In this document: positions 62,618 through 64,000 of the stretch, in pieces
Numbering within the stretch: the first letter of the stretch is position 1
Layout of the letters: each line of letters opens with the position of its first letter
Assembly: GCF_016132545.1 (NCBI RefSeq)
Contig: NZ_CP066167.1
Coordinates: forward strand, 496,001-560,000
Origin: Spongiibacter nanhainus
GTDB lineage: Bacteria; Pseudomonadota; Gammaproteobacteria; Pseudomonadales; Spongiibacteraceae
Length of the DNA: 64,000 bases
Direction of reading: 5' to 3'
The notes under the pieces: model-generated
The model's input: the letters and a program-made list of their open reading frames with translations, nothing else
Told to the model about the DNA's origin: nothing
Database searches by the model: none
Program-made: the position numbers and the translations under genes

Positions 62618-63298
62618 TCATAAAAAAGTCGGGTTAAAGTAATGGCGCCCGCTGCGAATTTCCAGCAGGTAGTCCAGAAGCTGCTGATAATCCCTATCGT
62701 TGTGGGCAAAGTCAATTTCTGCCGCGTTGACGATCACCAGCGGCGATTGGTGGTAGGAGTGGAAGAACTCGCTGTAGGCGCGATTGACCTGTTCCAGGTA
62801 GTCCGCGTCCATGTTGCGCTCGAAGGCGATGCCCCGCTGCTTAATGCGTTCCCGCAATACTTTGACCGGCGCCTGCAGGTAGATCACCAGATCCGGTTGG
62901 GGCACTTCCACCTGCAGCTGTTGATAGACTTTGCGGTATAGCTCCAGTTCATTGGCGTCCAAGGTGACCTCGGCAAACAGCGCGTCTTTCTGAAAGAGAA
63001 AGTCGGCGATATAGCTGCCTCCAATCAGGTCCTGCTGGGGTAGCTCGCCCAGTTGTTGGACCCGTTGGAAAAAAAAGAATAGTTGCGCGGACAGGGCGGC
63101 GTGCTGGCGCTTGGCGTAAAAGCGCTCCAGAAAGGGGTTGTCCTCGGCTTGCTCCATCAGGGTTTGATAACCGAGGGAGTGGGCGAGGCGGCGGGTCAGC
63201 GTACTTTTGCCGACCCCGATGGGGCCTTCCACGGCGATAAATCGCGGCGGCGTGTCGGGGTTGATAATGGCCGGTTTGCTGAGGTCCTGGTTGTTCAC
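62618..63298 (-). CDS. Deoxynucleoside kinase (dNK/dAK family)
   Basis: The 226-residue P-loop kinase has Walker A EGPIGVGKST, followed by MEQAEDNPFLERFY with the catalytic acid. A Lys/Arg-rich lid (LRERIKQRG) lies later. Such kinases, between folK and panB in many gammaproteobacteria, phosphorylate deoxyadenosine or related deoxynucleosides; the exact substrate is not readable. It precedes panB on the same strand. Confidence 0.88.
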   Translation of the reverse strand: MNNQDLSKPAIINPDTPPRFIAVEGPIGVGKSTLTRRLAHSLGYQTLMEQAEDNPFLERFYAKRQHAALSAQLFFFFQRVQQLGELPQQDLIGGSYIADFLFQKDALFAEVTLDANELELYRKVYQQLQVEVPQPDLVIYLQAPVKVLRERIKQRGIAFERNMDADYLEQVNRAYSEFFHSYHQSPLVIVNAAEIDFAHNDRDYQQLLDYLLEIRSGRHYFNPTFL

Positions 63299-63370
63299 AT
63301 CGTCTTCCCGCAGGTGCTGTTTATCTCGCTGCCGGCGGCAACGGTGCCGCCTGGGTCGGAGCTGGTGGGC

Positions 63371-63877
63371 TCAGCGAAAGTGCGTGACCGCAGTGCTATC
63401 CTCCAGCAGCCAAACATCGTCCCTAAGCCGATAGTCTACGTGGCTGCTACCGCTCAGGCCATGGCGCTGAATAAAGTCGGGGTGAATATCCGCCAGCGGG
63501 CACAGTACAAAGGCGCGCTCCATCATCCGCGGGTGGGGGATCTGCAGGCGCGGTGTGTCGATGGTCTCGTCACCGTAGAGCAGTATGTCCAGGTCGAGAC
63601 TGCGGGGCCCCCAGCGTACCTCCCGCAGCCGACCGTGCTCGGTTTCTATCCGCTGTAACGCGTCCAGTAGAGCCTCGGCGCCGAGGGCCGTGTCCAGAGC
63701 CACTACCGCATTGATGTAGTCGTCCTGTTTGCCCGGGCCGACGGCAGTGGTGCCGAACAGCCGGGACACCGTCACCAGCTGGGAATCGGGCAGATTGGCC
63801 AATGAGGTCAAGGCGGAGTCGATATGTTGCCGGGGCTGTCCGCGATTGCTGCCCAGGGCTATGTAGCTTCGAATCAT
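63371..63877 (-). CDS. folK: HPPK, 6-hydroxymethyl-dihydropterin pyrophosphokinase
   Basis: The 168-residue folate enzyme has YIALGSNRGQPRQHID near the start and the substrate/ATP region EVRWGPRSLDLDILLYGDE, then IPHPRMMERAFVLCPLADI. It lies 16 bp downstream of pcnB and upstream of the deoxynucleoside kinase gene, the usual pcnB-folK-panBC order. Confidence 0.96.
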   Translation of the reverse strand: MIRSYIALGSNRGQPRQHIDSALTSLANLPDSQLVTVSRLFGTTAVGPGKQDDYINAVVALDTALGAEALLDALQRIETEHGRLREVRWGPRSLDLDILLYGDETIDTPRLQIPHPRMMERAFVLCPLADIHPDFIQRHGLSGSSHVDYRLRDDVWLLEDSTAVTHFR

Positions 63878-63893
63878 GAAAGGTAACAGCGGG

Positions 63894-64000
63894 TCATGAG
63901 GGCGATTTGGGGCGGCGGCGGCGGCGACGGCGCTTGGGCGGCGGTGAGTCGCTGTGCTTTACCATGCCGTCGCGGGTGTCGGGCTGAGCCTCTTGGAAGG
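63894..64000 (-). CDS. pcnB: Poly(A) polymerase PcnB, C-terminal end only
   Basis: The right edge cuts a minus-strand frame that ends at TGA 63896-63894. The visible 34 residues are polar, followed by a block of seven arginines, and end PKSPS. PcnB proteins often end in such basic, poorly conserved tails, and pcnB directly upstream of folK is a standard order. The identity therefore rests on position and tail composition, not on a catalytic motif. Confidence 0.62.
   Translation of the reverse strand, partial: FQEAQPDTRDGMVKHSDSPPPKRRRRRRRPKSPS

Overview
The window looks like a chromosomal segment of a marine-type gammaproteobacterium. The pcnB-folK-dNK-panB-panC-panD order, hisBHAF, glnA with glnLG (ntrBC), secB-grxC and the long isocitrate lyase with AceK and malate synthase G together suggest a Cellvibrionales/Spongiibacteraceae-like organism. 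That placement is inferred from gene content and order, not from a search.

Positions 1-9280 are a genomic island that is visibly richer in A/T than the rest. It sits against the 3' end of a tRNA-Phe gene (9281-9356, minus). Reading away from the tRNA it carries a tyrosine integrase, a small gene coupled to it by a TAATG overlap, phased 12-bp repeats, a 517-aa protein with the core motifs of a family-A polymerase, and a Type III-like restriction-modification pair (mod, res). Last comes a small companion gene cut by an insertion sequence, whose transposase 3' end fills positions 2-157. The other end of the island lies outside the window.

9442-30301 is core chromosome: yggX-mutY, a panZ-like gene, hisBHAF, a cell-envelope and glycolysis block (ctpA, envC-like, gpmI), rhodanese-grxC-secB-trmL, ntrC-ntrB, a DUF4124 protein, glnA with a recognisable sigma-54/NtrC promoter, thiI with a thioesterase, a Na+ symporter and a lipoprotein. 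30589-36250 holds typA/bipA, pip behind a long hairpin, dtd and an FdhF/YdeP-like oxidoreductase.

36259-44131 gathers the glyoxylate shunt and its control: aceK, aceA and glcB, with an LLM-class oxidoreductase and an RraA-like protein between them. 44216-51134 holds a dicarboxylate/amino-acid symporter, a divergent ABC1/UbiB-like kinase, an HTH protein, a LysR regulator, an unknown protein and an SlyD-type isomerase. 51239-56001 is a tight four-gene operon that appears to make and break down glucosylglycerate (glycerate kinase, HAD phosphatase, glucosyl-3-phosphoglycerate synthase, GH13_18 phosphorylase). 56128-64000 carries an acyl-CoA dehydrogenase, acs, and the pantothenate/folate cluster panD-panC-panB-dNK-folK-pcnB. 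The PanD-maturation factor candidate panZ lies about 50 kb away in the same window.

The least explained parts are the polymerase-like gene with its integrase partner and phased repeats. The glucosylglycerate cycle operon, the hairpin over the pip ribosome-binding site and several intergenic palindromes also deserve attention.
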